From: Bolinopsis microptera
Lineage: Eukaryota; Ctenophora; Tentaculata; Lobata; Bolinopsidae
NCBI RefSeq assembly: GCF_026151205.1
Contig: NC_087076.1
Location: 4,921,902-4,985,901, forward strand
DNA: 64,000 nucleotides
Direction of reading: 5' to 3'
The position numbers and the translations under genes are program-made. The first letter of the stretch is position 1. Every line of letters starts with the position of its first letter. Under the pieces are notes generated by a model, which saw only the letters and a list, made by a program, of their open reading frames with translations, was not told the origin of the DNA and made no database searches. Below, piece by piece: positions 1 to 10,092 of this stretch.

Positions 1-2
1 CT

Positions 3-61
3 ATCACCTCAATAAATCTGACTGCAGTCCTGATGCAGATGCTTGAATCTGGTCTTCTTAG
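3..61 (+). CDS. Penultimate coding exon of an unrecognised gene (5' part outside the window)
   Basis: The frame starting at base 3 is open from the window edge to a donor-like AG|GTGACA at 61/62. It encodes about 19 residues ending in LMQMLESGLLR. It ends two bases into a codon, and the exon at 804-984 starts with exactly one base, so the two join in frame across a 742-bp intron. The phase match and the amphipathic leucine-rich sequence support a real exon. I do not recognise the protein. The inference rests on splice signals and phase, not on a domain. Confidence 0.5.
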
Positions 62-803
62 GTGACATGTTTAATGCCTTGTTCTACGCGTTTAATGTTA
101 GACTTTTAAATTGTACGATACTGTTTAGCAGAATTCAAAATTGTCTTGAAATAAAGCTTTACAGCTTTATTTAGCATTTTTGTGAAAGGTTACGAATGGA
201 GGTTTTTGCAGAAAAACGTGGATTTTGGAGATTGCCGTAGGTGGGTCTGAATATGTCGTCAGTCCTTCCTTACTTCCGTTAGTAACCATGTCAACGGAAA
301 AGCCGCGCGCGTGCGAGAGGATTGCTTGCGGAGATGTGATGTATAGATAGCCTGTGATCTATGAATGCGCGGCGCAACAGTGTTTTAATGTATACGATGT
401 AATGTATAATATTAGGTTATAAGCCCAATTTGTACGTGGCACGCGTAGTGTATTGATGTGTACACGAGTATAGTTTACCTTTGCTTACAATTTAAGTTAT
501 TTGCTTTACAAGTTAAGTTCTTTGGCAATTGAACTAAATTTCAAGTGTTTCCTGTACTTAATGCATAATTTATCAATATTATTATCATGAAGTGAGCTGA
601 TTGGAGCTTATACTTAAATTTATAGTAAATGTGAAATGGAAATCTAGCGTCCGCCAAAACGAAACAACGGGCGCAATTCTTGTTGAATATTTTGATTTAC
701 TAATAAACATTTAACAGATCAATTTTTATGGAAAAGTAAATACAATAACAATCCCAATTCTCAGGAATCATTTCTACTACAAGTGTTGTCACGGTGGTTC
801 CAG

Positions 804-984
804 GTGTCTAACCATAAAGGATCTCCACGAAGCTTATTGCTCCATCCTCTCCGACTTCGTTAAATTTTACCAGGACAGAAAACCTGCTACCATTATGGAG
901 TTCAACAGTCATAAAGCGGCGTATACTGAGCTTCTCAAAGAGAAACTCTTGTCTAACAGTCCAGTTCTTGAGGCTGTCGAATAG
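804..984 (+). CDS. Terminal coding exon of the same unrecognised gene
   Basis: The exon follows a polypyrimidine-poor but acceptable acceptor (GGTTCCAG at 796-803). It encodes 59 residues plus a TAG at 982-984. The text is charged and probably helical (IKDLHEAYCSILSDFVKFYQ, then MEFNSHKAAYTELLKEKLL) with no membrane segment. Codon use is balanced and the segment is free of repeats, unlike most of the window. Downstream AATAAA hexamers at 1159 and 1534 fit a 3' UTR. The gene is convergent with the transporter gene on the other strand. The product family is unknown: the C-terminus looks like an ordinary intracellular helical protein, but no diagnostic motif is visible. Confidence 0.6.
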
Positions 985-2099
985 AAATTGAATTGTTTAA
1001 GTTGCTTTTATTTTAGTCGAGAGGATTGTCATATGATCAATGAGGAAGAACTTTTTCTGCATTTCCTTTTAAGTTTTGTCATGCTAAATTAATGTGAATT
1101 GTGTATGTAAGCCTCTGCACACAATACTTTTAATCTAGCATATGATTTAAAACTCCTCAATAAACATAGTGTCAGGGAGCTAGTGCTAGTTAGTTTTTTA
1201 GCTTTACATTTACCATTTTGGTGGCATACAATTCAAACGTACGATTATATTGTTCGTCAATTATAGTTCTCCCGTTATTGGTAATATGGTTTACCTAATA
1301 ATCATGGTAACTAATTCTGTTACTCACTTGCAACTTGTAACTGAGTAAGTCAGAACATTAAGTTGTCTAAACTTTATTGACTAATTTTAGTGCAGCGTGA
1401 GGTGTTGGCCTTTCTGATAAGGTTATTTGGTAATAGTTACGAATTTTATGTTGTTAATATTTTTGTTTTGTTTGTAATACTGGATATTACGGTACGTGTA
1501 GAATGTAGAATGTAGATGATTAGAAAAGTTTGAAATAAAATTCTAAAAATGTATCAATTCGTTTACTTTTGCTCTGTATAGTTTTTCTGGAGACAAAAAT
1601 GTCCGGTATATAAAAGGTCAGAAACTTTTAGATACACATGCGCTTTCATGCTCATACAGGGGGGGAGGGGCCAATGGCATAAAATGGAGAATTACTCGAG
1701 AGTTTTTCCATTTTCTCCATAGAAAAAGTCTCCATTTTATGCCATTTAAAAATTTAAATTGAAACAATACTGTAAAAATATTTCCGAGATTTATAAGTTT
1801 TCTATCCCGATTTCGAAGTCTCCACCTCACCCTCGAGGGTCGGGGACTTAGCCTTTATAATACATATATATGTCTGAGCTTTGGTTGCTCTCATCATCAC
1901 ATCATGATACTAAATACTGAAATAGGCATCGATCACTATCACGGACAGGATCCTCGATGCGGATGATAGTTGCGGATGATAGTTTAATGAGGAAGCATTT
2001 CACTATAGCTGTCCTGTTTTCCCGTTTTACTTTTAGTATTATAAGCTCTGGAGTTCTGTTTTCCCTGGAGTTTGTGATAACTGGATCAGGAAAACCACA
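985..2099. other. Intergenic/3' UTR stretch between two convergent genes
   Basis: No supported coding region is seen. It holds two candidate poly(A) signals for the left gene. It also has a short inverted segment at about 1675-1745, in which AAAATGGAGAA and TCCATTTTATGCC recur on opposite strands around CATAAAATGGAGA, suggesting a small foldback. The small open frames here, including one antisense to the transporter exon at 1957-2445, look like chance. Confidence 0.5.
1159..1164 (+). promoter_or_regulatory. Possible polyadenylation signal
   Basis: AATAAA lies 175 bp after the stop codon at 984. A second AATAAA is at 1534-1539. Either could end the transcript of the 3-984 gene. Such hexamers are common by chance in AT-rich DNA. 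Confidence 0.35.
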
Positions 2100-3014
2100 T
2101 TATTTGACAAGAAGACAGACTAGCAGAACTATAACATTAAACATTCCAGCAGTTCCCGCCCCCACCAGCGTGGGCACCTCGCTACTCCTACTGATGGTCA
2201 GACCCGACATCACAGTTCCAACAACTTGCGAGAAACATAAACTGATATTAAGAACCTTGCTGCTCCTTTCTCCCAGCCCTTTTGTGTCAAGACCCCAATT
2301 CTTATACAGCTCAAACTTGCTCATCACAGCCAGGTTTATAACGGGGGCGTCCCCAAGTCCAACTAACACAGATCCTAGCTCATATAAACCTGGGAATGCC
2401 AAGAACTCTGTGGTGGATCCAAACGTTATTATAGCCCCGGTGTAAAAAACCACGGTACCTACTAGCATGACTAGCAAAGCGGGAAGATTACGACCTGTGA
2501 TAAAACTAACAACGAGGCTGGAAAAAAGGGCGAATATAGGAATAAGAGTACTGAAAAGTACTGCTGTCCTCAGAGACTTGCCAGTGTACTCTTTTAGTCT
2601 GACTGGAAGAGAGAAAATCAAGAGAATGAACGTTACGTTTGCTATGAAAACTGTTAGGTCTGGGATGAAGAACGCGATATTCTGCAACGGAGTTGCTTCT
2701 TTCTTTTTTGTGTCAACAACTGATGATTCATTAACCGAATTCGAGTTCTTATCGGCAGGAAAGTTGGAAGCTGTCACTTGCACTCCATAGTCGTCACTTG
2801 CACTTGTTCTCTTCTGCACCTTACTAATAAAGGGCAGGAAGAACAGAGGGACTATATCGAATGCGGGTATGAGGAGTCCTGTTAAGAGCCACTTTCCTTG
2901 GATGTAAAGCTCTGTCCCAACCACGAAGGTAATCAATCCAAAGAAGTGCATCGCACTGCTGATCACTACCATCAGGAACTTCTTGTCTGCTAGGTAAAGA
3001 TCCACTATTTCCCC
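2100..3014 (-). CDS. MFS transporter, last exon
   Basis: This exon encodes the C-terminal two thirds of a Major Facilitator Superfamily secondary transporter, a plasma- or organelle-membrane protein. It starts in phase 0 after an acceptor (TTACAG at 3020-3015), so the first codons are GEIVDLYLADKKF; the GTG at 3005 is not a start. About eight hydrophobic spans are visible: two at the start, a hydrophilic Ser/Lys-rich central loop of about 45 residues (from KRTSASDDYG), then six more. Near the C-terminus, GLGERSSKVLNISLCFSQVV resembles the TM10-11 region of sugar/cation carriers of the SLC45/plant-SUT type. That resemblance is weak and substrate is not assigned. The stop is at 2100-2102. No frameshift is present, so the gene looks functional. 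Confidence 0.82.
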   Translation of the reverse strand, partial: GEIVDLYLADKKFLMVVISSAMHFFGLITFVVGTELYIQGKWLLTGLLIPAFDIVPLFFLPFISKVQKRTSASDDYGVQVTASNFPADKNSNSVNESSVVDTKKKEATPLQNIAFFIPDLTVFIANVTFILLIFSLPVRLKEYTGKSLRTAVLFSTLIPIFALFSSLVVSFITGRNLPALLVMLVGTVVFYTGAIITFGSTTEFLAFPGLYELGSVLVGLGDAPVINLAVMSKFELYKNWGLDTKGLGERSSKVLNISLCFSQVVGTVMSGLTISRSSEVPTLVGAGTAGMFNVIVLLVCLLVK

Positions 3015-3377
3015 CTGTAAATGTAATCATGGATTTGAATTTCAACATGACATGCCTTTCAAACACATGACATTCTTTTAAAAAAGTTGTATGTGAAGGC
3101 AACATACAAATTTGTGCAAATAGGAGTCGGGGCGAAACATGCAGTGTCAACCATGCCTGTAAAAAGTTCAGATTATGGCAGAATAATCGTCAACCGAAAG
3201 CTGCATCAAATATTCATTAGCAGAAGGATAGCAATCGCGTACAGTTCGCCGTAGGCGAGACATATTCGAAAATTTTGGCAATAGATATATTTCAAACAGT
3301 GAAACACAGTTTCAAGACTGGTTTAAGTAATTTGATTGTACAACCTCACGGTTCACACATTCCGATGAGTGAACGAG

Positions 3378-3945
3378 CGGCAATCGTACTGCGGTAATCG
3401 TACTGTAGTGCGACACGTACTTTACACTTTAGTGCGACACGTACTCTAGTGCGAAGTCCGACAAAAACACCCTCTATCGCACACCCTCAGTACGTGTCGC
3501 ACTACGATCCAGGTAGCGTACTCTAGTGCGACAAAATATTCTGTTTTATTTCCAAGTTCAGGTTACATCTTATCCTTCTTATAATGGACCATTAAGTGAT
3601 TCGTCGGGTCGGTTCACGTCTTGCTCTAAGTCTAACCAGAGCCCTTTCGCTGGCAGTACCAGTAGCGCGCGACCGCCGAAGGCGGCACGGGAAGTATTAC
3701 TATTATATATGTATATTTTACTTGTGCGAAACAAGCGCGTCACGCAGTACGCGACACGCGTATAGTTATACAATTACAGTCCAGGTAGCGTACTGTAGTG
3801 CGACAGTGTCGGCCTTGAAAATTCTCTGTCGCACTACAGTACGTGTCGCACTACGATCCAGGTAGCGTACTTTAGTGCGGCAGTGTCGATCTTGAAGGTG
3901 TCGCACTAGGGTACGTGTCGCACTACAGTACGGGAACCCTAATGC
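3378..3945. repeat. Inverted-repeat cluster in the transporter intron
   Basis: Several copies of GTAGTGCGACACGTACT and its reverse complement AGTACGTGTCGCACTAC occur here, for example near 3403, 3430, 3490, 3800 and 3838. A longer module, GATCCAGGTAGCGTACT followed by TAGTGCG, appears three times (about 3507, 3779 with one changed edge, and 3850). A 235-bp GC-richer core (3540-3775) contains a CGACCGCCGAAGGCGG hairpin. The arrangement is that of a foldback or MITE-like element, or several superimposed copies. No protein is encoded. Confidence 0.6.
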
Positions 3946-4235
3946 CTAACGAGCAGTATTGGCTATAAGTATAAATTGACTATTGTAAGCAGAGGACATA
4001 CCTTATCGGACCTCATTTGAACGGATATCGACCGCTGCATATTCAACTAACGTTCAACTAAAATTTCGAAATCGTTGAAATTAATTCCTTTATAATTATA
4101 TCAATATGCAATAGAAGTTCTCAATTTTCCATTTTGACTTCGTAAAGAGCCCTGAAATTAGCCAAGAAGAGATGATATTTTTTGTCTAAACCCAAAATTG
4201 GGTTGAGTGAACCAATTGTCATCTTTTTTCAAACA

Positions 4236-4612
4236 AATAAATATAATATCAATTTTAATAACCGTTCTCAAATGCAAAATGTTATAAAGAATGAAATCGG
4301 TCGCTCGCTTTTCTTATTCATCGTCAATGCAATTGATGCATGGATGATTCATTCAGGAGCACCACCCGAAGACAGTACTCGGCACTAACGATGCGATAAA
4401 CTTGTCAGCTTATTGGACACATGAACTTCCGCTCTTATCTCAGAGTACGCTAGGAAAGCAACTAAATGAGATTTCTACACAGTGTGATTAATGTAACAAA
4501 CCTAAACTCATTACAATTTGCAGGCCGTGAAAGAATGGGAAAAGCGAGCGATCGATTTCATTCTCGGTATCATTTTGCATTTGAAAACGGTAATTCAAAC
4601 TGATAGTGATAG
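4236..4612. mobile_element. Small foldback (MITE-like) element
   Basis: The arms at about 4236-4325 and 4525-4612 are inverted copies: GAATGAAATCGGTCGCTCGC on the left against GCGAGCGATCGATTTCATTC on the right, both continuing into CAAATGCAAAAT/ATTTTGCATTTG. Single arms of the same family lie at about 19290-19380 and 7505-7550. Between the arms, at 4348-4390, is a scrap similar to the 3' end of the CR1-like LINE family (CCCGAAGACAGTACTCGGCA). No coding capacity is seen. Confidence 0.55.
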
Positions 4613-4709
4613 GTATATTCATAATAAATAAATAAAAATGGTTACCAAAAAAATAAAATAAAATCTCTCAACGGAATCTGTAAAATAAGGAAAATTGTTC
4701 AAGAATTAC

Positions 4710-4852
4710 CTGTACGATAACTGTTAACAAGCCGGCACACAATCCCTGCACTGCTCTAGCTATTCCAATAACAATCAAAGCCAGACTGCCACCTGGGTCA
4801 ACGTTCATCATCACATCAACTTGAGACATGATTAAATAGCAAGCCATGTTCC
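4710..4852 (-). CDS. MFS transporter, middle exon
   Basis: This 143-nt exon is bounded by an acceptor (TTTTAG before 4852) and a donor (CAG|GTAATT at 4710/4709). It begins with two bases of a split codon and ends in phase 0, exactly matching the start of the 2100-3014 exon. It encodes NMACYLIMSQVDVMM, then a membrane span GSLALIVIGIARAVQG and LCAGLLTVIVQ. The R-A-V-Q-G-L turn followed by a small-residue helix is typical of an MFS TM4 region. The exon is too short to stand out as an open frame; phase and membrane character identify it. Confidence 0.7.
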
Positions 4853-5154
4853 CTAAAAGAAGGAAAAAACATCTTTTTGGCAGTGATAGTTTCTTGAAGC
4901 GGGGAAGTAGATGAATGATATAAGGGCTGTATCCTTGCGTTATTAGTAGCGTAGATATAGAAAGCGTACCTGTAAATTGTTCGGTTAGAGAAAATACAAC
5001 TATATCTGACCAATAGTTACTGGGCCGCGCTCAGCCTGTAATTCCGCCGAATCTCTATTCTATCATGTTAATGAACCAATAGTGGATATGGGCATCCTTA
5101 ATCACCATAATTAAGTCGAAGATTTTAACGAAATTTTTTAGAATCAAAGATGGA

Positions 5155-5875
5155 AATGAGCAATTTGTGAATTCTATCATTGAAAATGAATGTGCCTATC
5201 TCCCGCGAAAGTACTGCTAACACATGGGCTGGTACCACCGCAAAAAACCTCGTACCGCTTTCAAAGTATGCCATCGATAACAAAATGCCGCTGATTATAG
5301 AATGCGACACTAACTATGGACTGACAGCTAGGAACCAACCGGAACATCCGGTCGGTTCTTAAATAATGCACAAGCTATCTCCTCGCTTTCAACTAGAACT
5401 ACTCGAGACTGCTATGACTCCCTCAATATACTCGGATCCACTAACACTCTAGAGATCCTATGGTTGGCAGCGCACATCGGATTGTGGGGTAATGAAAAAG
5501 CAGATGACCTGGCCGGTAGGTTTGGCACAACCAGCGAATCCACTTTGAAGTGTCCAATTCCACAATCTTACATTAAACACGCCTGATCGACGACAAAGTA
5601 ACCAGACAGAATCAGGAAACCTGGTTAACTGATGATCCCAGACACACCAAAATGACACTCGACACCAAACACGTCAAAATTATCAAAAACCTCGACACTA
5701 TACTACACTCAGCTACAACAGACAAAAATACAAAACTGCAGTGCATCTTATCAGTTTTGACGGGACATTGTGAACAAGCACCTCCACACATTCGCAAATC
5801 AAGCACCAGTGCGTGTCTTATGTGCGGCAACGAATAGGAGACTGTCTCACACTTTCTTGGACAGTTCCGGCTATT
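5155..5875 (+). pseudogene. Dead I-type LINE fragment: RNase H and C-terminal zinc region
   Basis: Broken frames can be read in order. First comes a short nuclease-like stretch (LIIECDTNYGLTAR, around 5270-5330). Next is an RNase H core (5365-5585) with QAISSLSTRT, LEILWLAAHIGLWGNEKADD and LAGRFG. Last is a tail with LSVLTGHCEQAPPHI, C-L-M-C-G-N-E and ETVSHFLGQ (5745-5870). This matches the RNase H and C-terminal CCHC layout of I-clade LINEs. Stop codons (TGA at 5585-5587, TAG after CGNE) and frame changes make it non-functional. It lies in the transporter intron, opposite to that gene. Confidence 0.75.
5329..5361. repeat. 33-bp remnant carrying both hAT-like ends
   Basis: The segment begins TAGGAACCAACCGG and ends CCGGTCGGTTCTTA, with only AACAT between. 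These are near copies of the two ends of the 6605-10492 element. It sits inside the LINE fragment. No convincing 8-bp flanking duplication is seen, so it may be an extreme internal deletion or excision scar. Confidence 0.4.
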
Positions 5876-6596
5876 GCCCAAATAATGGGGCGATATTTTC
5901 AGGACTATTAGTATTAGTATTACTTCTTCGTTAATGACATATTTGACAACCAACATAATATTAATATCACGATTATCACCACTATTGTAATTTTCGGAAA
6001 CCGCACCGAACGCCTAATTGTTCCCGAGGAGCAGGACCAGACCGGAGTGACATAGTTACTACTCACATAAGTTGTCTTAATTCATCTTGCTGTTTCACAA
6101 CCAGCTGGCACTTAAGCGTCCCTTCATGACTCATCCCCCCTCATAACATTTGCCACCATCCTCCACTATACACTTTGATATCTCCGGCAACCCCTCCCAG
6201 GGTAGCCACACCCCAGAGATAAGCACTCAGGCATAGCATCTTCTTGCTATCCTCTCGTGGGCCATTCAGATCCACTGTCCAGCCTGGCCTCTCTTTAAAA
6301 AAAACAAAAGGTCCGTCAAATATCACAAATCAGTTGCTCATTAATTCACCTAAAACCAGGTTGAGATCTTCCTGTACGAGGAAGTCAAGGTAAAACCCAG
6401 TCGAATAAGTTCTGGGAATCCAGGTGGATCCGTTACCAAGTGTTGCGAACAAAACCACGATTACCAGCTCACACGTAGTCAGCTTGTAGCTTGTATCTGA
6501 GGAATTTAATTGGTTTTTAAACAGGTTATTGTCAAAATGCTGTACCTCTCAGTACATGACCAAGCATTCTCCGTCGACGATGCTACACTTTACTTC

Positions 6597-6604
6597 TAGC
6601 CGAC
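6597..6604. repeat. Left target-site duplication of hAT-like element 1
   Basis: TAGCCGAC is repeated at 10510-10517 on the far side of the element. Eight base pairs is the duplication length of the hAT superfamily. Confidence 0.6.
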
Positions 6605-7618
6605 TAGGAACCGACCAGATATCCGGCTGAATCTGGATCCGGCCGGATATCCGGCTTCAATATCCGGTTCCGGCTCCGGTCCGGTTTCAGAAAATTTTGC
6701 CGGATTTTTGCCGGATATTTCTTCAAAAAAATGTATTTCTAAAATCTTGAAATGCATACTTTTCTTCCCTTTTTAACTCAAATCTTTTGAAAAATCAAAA
6801 ATGTTTTGACTAAGTGCGGAATTCAAAAAACCGAACAAATATTTTCGGATAATAATGAACATGGTAGCATGAAACGTGGAGAAAAGTGATTTCCAGAAAA
6901 ATTTGAAAAAGTTTTGACTTAGAAAATTTTCGGTCCGAGTCATTCTCGATACGTACCTCCTATATCGAGAGCTCCCGCTTCCGACATTGTGTTGCAAAGG
7001 GGAGGCCTGCCTTCCGAGATCGCATTACCAGGGGGAAGCCTCGAGTCCAAAACCTATGTAGTATAGAGGAGAACCGAACCTTATTACGAACATTAGCTCT
7101 AGTAATGCTCTTTATCACAATTTATTATTATGATCCAGTTTTGGCTCCGAGTTTTGTGAAACACTGGCAACGGTCCACTCTACCCAATTATGGGGTTTGG
7201 TAAAATATATAATAATATGCTACAACATGCAAGTTTAATTACTCATAATTAATATGCACGTGCGACGAGCGGGCTACGGACATAACTTTAAATTGCTTAT
7301 TACTTTATTATTATAGTTATAGAGAGATAAAAACAATGCATGTGCAAATCAAGCATGTGTTGCAGACCTCTACGATCTGGAAGGGTCAATCAACAGTTAT
7401 CACTGTAATCACTGCCTAGTGCCTAACTCAAGCTGTAGCGCGTGGGCAGCTGTTCTTAACTTTTTAAGATCTTAAACCCTTGGGAAATTCATTCGCCAAT
7501 AATAAATTATTTGTAGGCCGTGAATGAATGGGAAAAGCGAGCGAGCGATGTTAGTTCGCTAATTAACAATAACAGTGATTATACTTATAAATATTTTAAG
7601 TAATAATCTCAATAAATC

Positions 7619-7644
7619 TGTGTGTGTGTGTGTGTGTGTGTGTG
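7619..7644. repeat. (TG)n microsatellite
   Basis: Thirteen TG dinucleotides in a row lie within hAT-like element 1, upstream of the nested reverse transcriptase. Confidence 0.95.
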
Positions 7645-7821
7645 AAATCTACAATTAAATTCTACTGAAGGATCACATCACTAATTATACGTCACTAATT
7701 GGTGACATGATCTGATCACCGAGGGACCCCTAATAATTGGGGGTCCCCTAAGTCGTGCAGCCCAATCGCGCTCAAGGGGTCTGTCAAAAAGAAGGATACA
7801 AACTTCCCACAGAATAGAACA

Positions 7822-9891
7822 GTGACTAAAGCAAATGAACAAATAATGAGCATACTAAATGATGAGATATCATCGAAAGAGGTTGTACATGCGGTGAAAA
7901 CACTTAAGAACGGTAAGGCAGTTGGACTAGATTGTTTACTCAATGAGCAGCTTAAGTCTGCCGCCCAGAACCACTGCGCTCTCTCAGTGTTAGTTAAGCT
8001 CTTTAATGGTTGCTTGGACCTTGGTGTCTACCCATGGAACACTACGATTGTGAGCCCACTCCACAAGAAAGGATGTATCTACGACCCCGATAACTACAGA
8101 GCCATTGCGATCGGGAGCAACCTTGGTAAACTTTTCGCGACAATCCTATTGGACCGTTTGCTAAAATTCAGGAAGGAACATTGCCCGGACACAGTAAACC
8201 AGCTTGGCTTCTGTAAGAATGCTAGAACTGTGGATCATCTGTTCACCCTTTCCACTTGTGTAGAAAAATACGTGAATAACAAAGGACAAAGACTCTATTC
8301 TTGTTTCGTGGATTTTCGCAAAGCTTTCGACTCCATCAGCCGTGAAGCTCTTCTGTACAAGCTCTCAACCCTTGGTATAGATGGAAAATTCCTAAAATGT
8401 CTAGAACATATGTACAAGAATTCCAAAGCTAAGATCAAGCTGATCGCTAAAATATCAGACTCATTTGATATTCTTGCAGGTACGGAGCAGGGCCACCCAA
8501 TGAGCCCCGAACTATTCAAAACTTACATCCATGAACTTTCGGAACGACTGAACAGTGTTCAAGACATCTCAAGTCCATTGCTGAATGAAACTATTCTGAC
8601 CCACCTCTTGTGGGCAGATGATCTTGTCCTCCTCGCACTTTCGAAAGAAAGTCTCCAGGTCATGATCTCTGAACTTGAGTCATTCTGCAGAGAATGGGGG
8701 CTCACGGTGAACACCAAGAAAACCGCCATCATGATTTTTAATAAAAGTGGAAGGCAACTCAAAGAGAGTTACGGTTTTCAGTACATGGGAGCAACAATCC
8801 CATCAGCGAAAACATATTGCTATTTAGGGATCACCTTCTCACTGTCGGGCAGCTTTAAGACAGCACTAAACCTTCTACGACAAAAAGCTCTCCGGGCATA
8901 CTTTGGACTGAAAAGTGAAGTAGACCTTAACAATATATCCAAGGTCGCAGTTCTTAAACTGCTCGACTCCCTCATACTGCCAGTTGTATCGTACGGAGTG
9001 GAAGTCTGGATCAGCAGTAGCTCAGGAATTAAGGCTTTTGCCAGCACAACTGACAATACGAAGCAATCCCCACTGGCAGGCATTGCAGCTGACCCATTCG
9101 AAAGAATGCACCTCGCCATCCTTAAATGGACCCTTGGAGTTGGCAAATCTACATCCAACGCAGCTGTTTGGGGAGACTGCGGAAGAACCCCTATTGTAGT
9201 CCGATATGTTAAACAAGTCACCGATTTCCATAATCGCCTTGCAAGACTTGAACTAGAAGACTCACCAGCCCTAGCCAGGCACGCTTTTGCTGAGCAGAAG
9301 AAACTTGATTTAGGTTGGTTCAGAGCACTGGAATCAATGCTAATGATACTCGACGAGAACAAACTTGAACATCAACTTTACAACCCATTGTTATGTCAGG
9401 AAAGGGCACATAACCGATTTATCAATCTATGGGAAACAGAAAGACAAAGCAATAAGAAGCTTACGTTCTATAATAAAGTTAAAGGTGCTTTCGAGCAGGA
9501 GCCGTACCTCACGCTACCGTCGAGAACTGGAAGCAACTTAGTGGCTAGGATCCGAATGAGCGGACATAAGCTAAACGTAGAAACTGGAAGATATGGGAGC
9601 AGAACTGGAAGTCAACATCACAGAATTTGTGAATTCTGCAGCGAAAAGTCCATGATGGAGCTCTTTGTTAATCTTCCCTGTGTTGATCCGATAATAGAAG
9701 ATGAAGAACACTTCCTTAGAACATGTCCCAGGTACCATTCTAGTAGGACTAACATGAAGGAGCCCACAAAGTCATTACTATTTCATGACATGAAGAGCCT
9801 CTTTCTACCGGAGCACATAGTGGAATTCACCAAGTTCGTCGCTCAGCTGTGCAGAACACGATTCCCTATAAAGAAGAAACACGAACATTAA
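7822..9891 (+). CDS. Non-LTR retrotransposon reverse transcriptase (689 aa, endonuclease missing)
   Basis: The polymerase signatures are complete. A fingers block has NYRAIAIGSNLGKLF (about residue 92). Motif A is CFVDFRKAFDSI (about 160). The motif B region is GTEQGHPMSPELF (about 222). Motif C is LLWADDLVLLAL (about 265), with WADD in place of the usual YADD or FADD. The thumb/C-terminal half contains AILKWTLGVGKSTSNAAVWG and VETGRYGSRTGSQHHRICEFC. A C-x2-C-...-H-...-C zinc motif (ICEFC ... EEHFLRTCP) lies near residues 605-645. Stops upstream and no APE domain show truncation, so the ATG at 7822 may be internal. The frame is fully open, indicating recent insertion. The LINE clade is not assigned with confidence. 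Confidence 0.85.
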   Translation: MTKANEQIMSILNDEISSKEVVHAVKTLKNGKAVGLDCLLNEQLKSAAQNHCALSVLVKLFNGCLDLGVYPWNTTIVSPLHKKGCIYDPDNYRAIAIGSNLGKLFATILLDRLLKFRKEHCPDTVNQLGFCKNARTVDHLFTLSTCVEKYVNNKGQRLYSCFVDFRKAFDSISREALLYKLSTLGIDGKFLKCLEHMYKNSKAKIKLIAKISDSFDILAGTEQGHPMSPELFKTYIHELSERLNSVQDISSPLLNETILTHLLWADDLVLLALSKESLQVMISELESFCREWGLTVNTKKTAIMIFNKSGRQLKESYGFQYMGATIPSAKTYCYLGITFSLSGSFKTALNLLRQKALRAYFGLKSEVDLNNISKVAVLKLLDSLILPVVSYGVEVWISSSSGIKAFASTTDNTKQSPLAGIAADPFERMHLAILKWTLGVGKSTSNAAVWGDCGRTPIVVRYVKQVTDFHNRLARLELEDSPALARHAFAEQKKLDLGWFRALESMLMILDENKLEHQLYNPLLCQERAHNRFINLWETERQSNKKLTFYNKVKGAFEQEPYLTLPSRTGSNLVARIRMSGHKLNVETGRYGSRTGSQHHRICEFCSEKSMMELFVNLPCVDPIIEDEEHFLRTCPRYHSSRTNMKEPTKSLLFHDMKSLFLPEHIVEFTKFVAQLCRTRFPIKKKHEH

Positions 9892-10056
9892 TGTCTCAGT
9901 ACGGGATATCACATTTCCTCCACAGCCCCTTCATTTTCACTTTTTCTTTACACTCATCAAACACCTTAATGGTAACGGATTTTCTATTTGGATTTCGGAC
10001 TTTGACCTTTAGCTATGCTGATCTGACATTATCTCACTGTAATATAGATCTATTTT

Positions 10057-10092
10057 TTGTAAACCTTGTAAACCTTGTAAACCTTGTAAACC
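10057..10092 (+). repeat. Four 9-bp tandem repeats at a LINE 3' end
   Basis: TTGTAAACC is repeated four times without error, just before the sequence rejoins hAT-like element 1. It marks the 3' end of the nested LINE. Confidence 0.8.

Noticed and set aside
1957-2445. 162-residue + strand frame
   Set aside because: It is antisense to the transporter exon, with no recognisable domain; a shadow of the real gene.
2100-3005. A stand-alone 301-residue transporter starting at the GTG at 3005
   Set aside because: A phase-0 splice acceptor and a phase-matching upstream exon at 4710-4852 explain the sequence better than a non-ATG start in an animal gene.
8820-9362. 180-residue - strand frame opposite the reverse transcriptase
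   Set aside because: It overlaps a well supported RT frame and is serine/leucine-rich text typical of antisense shadows.
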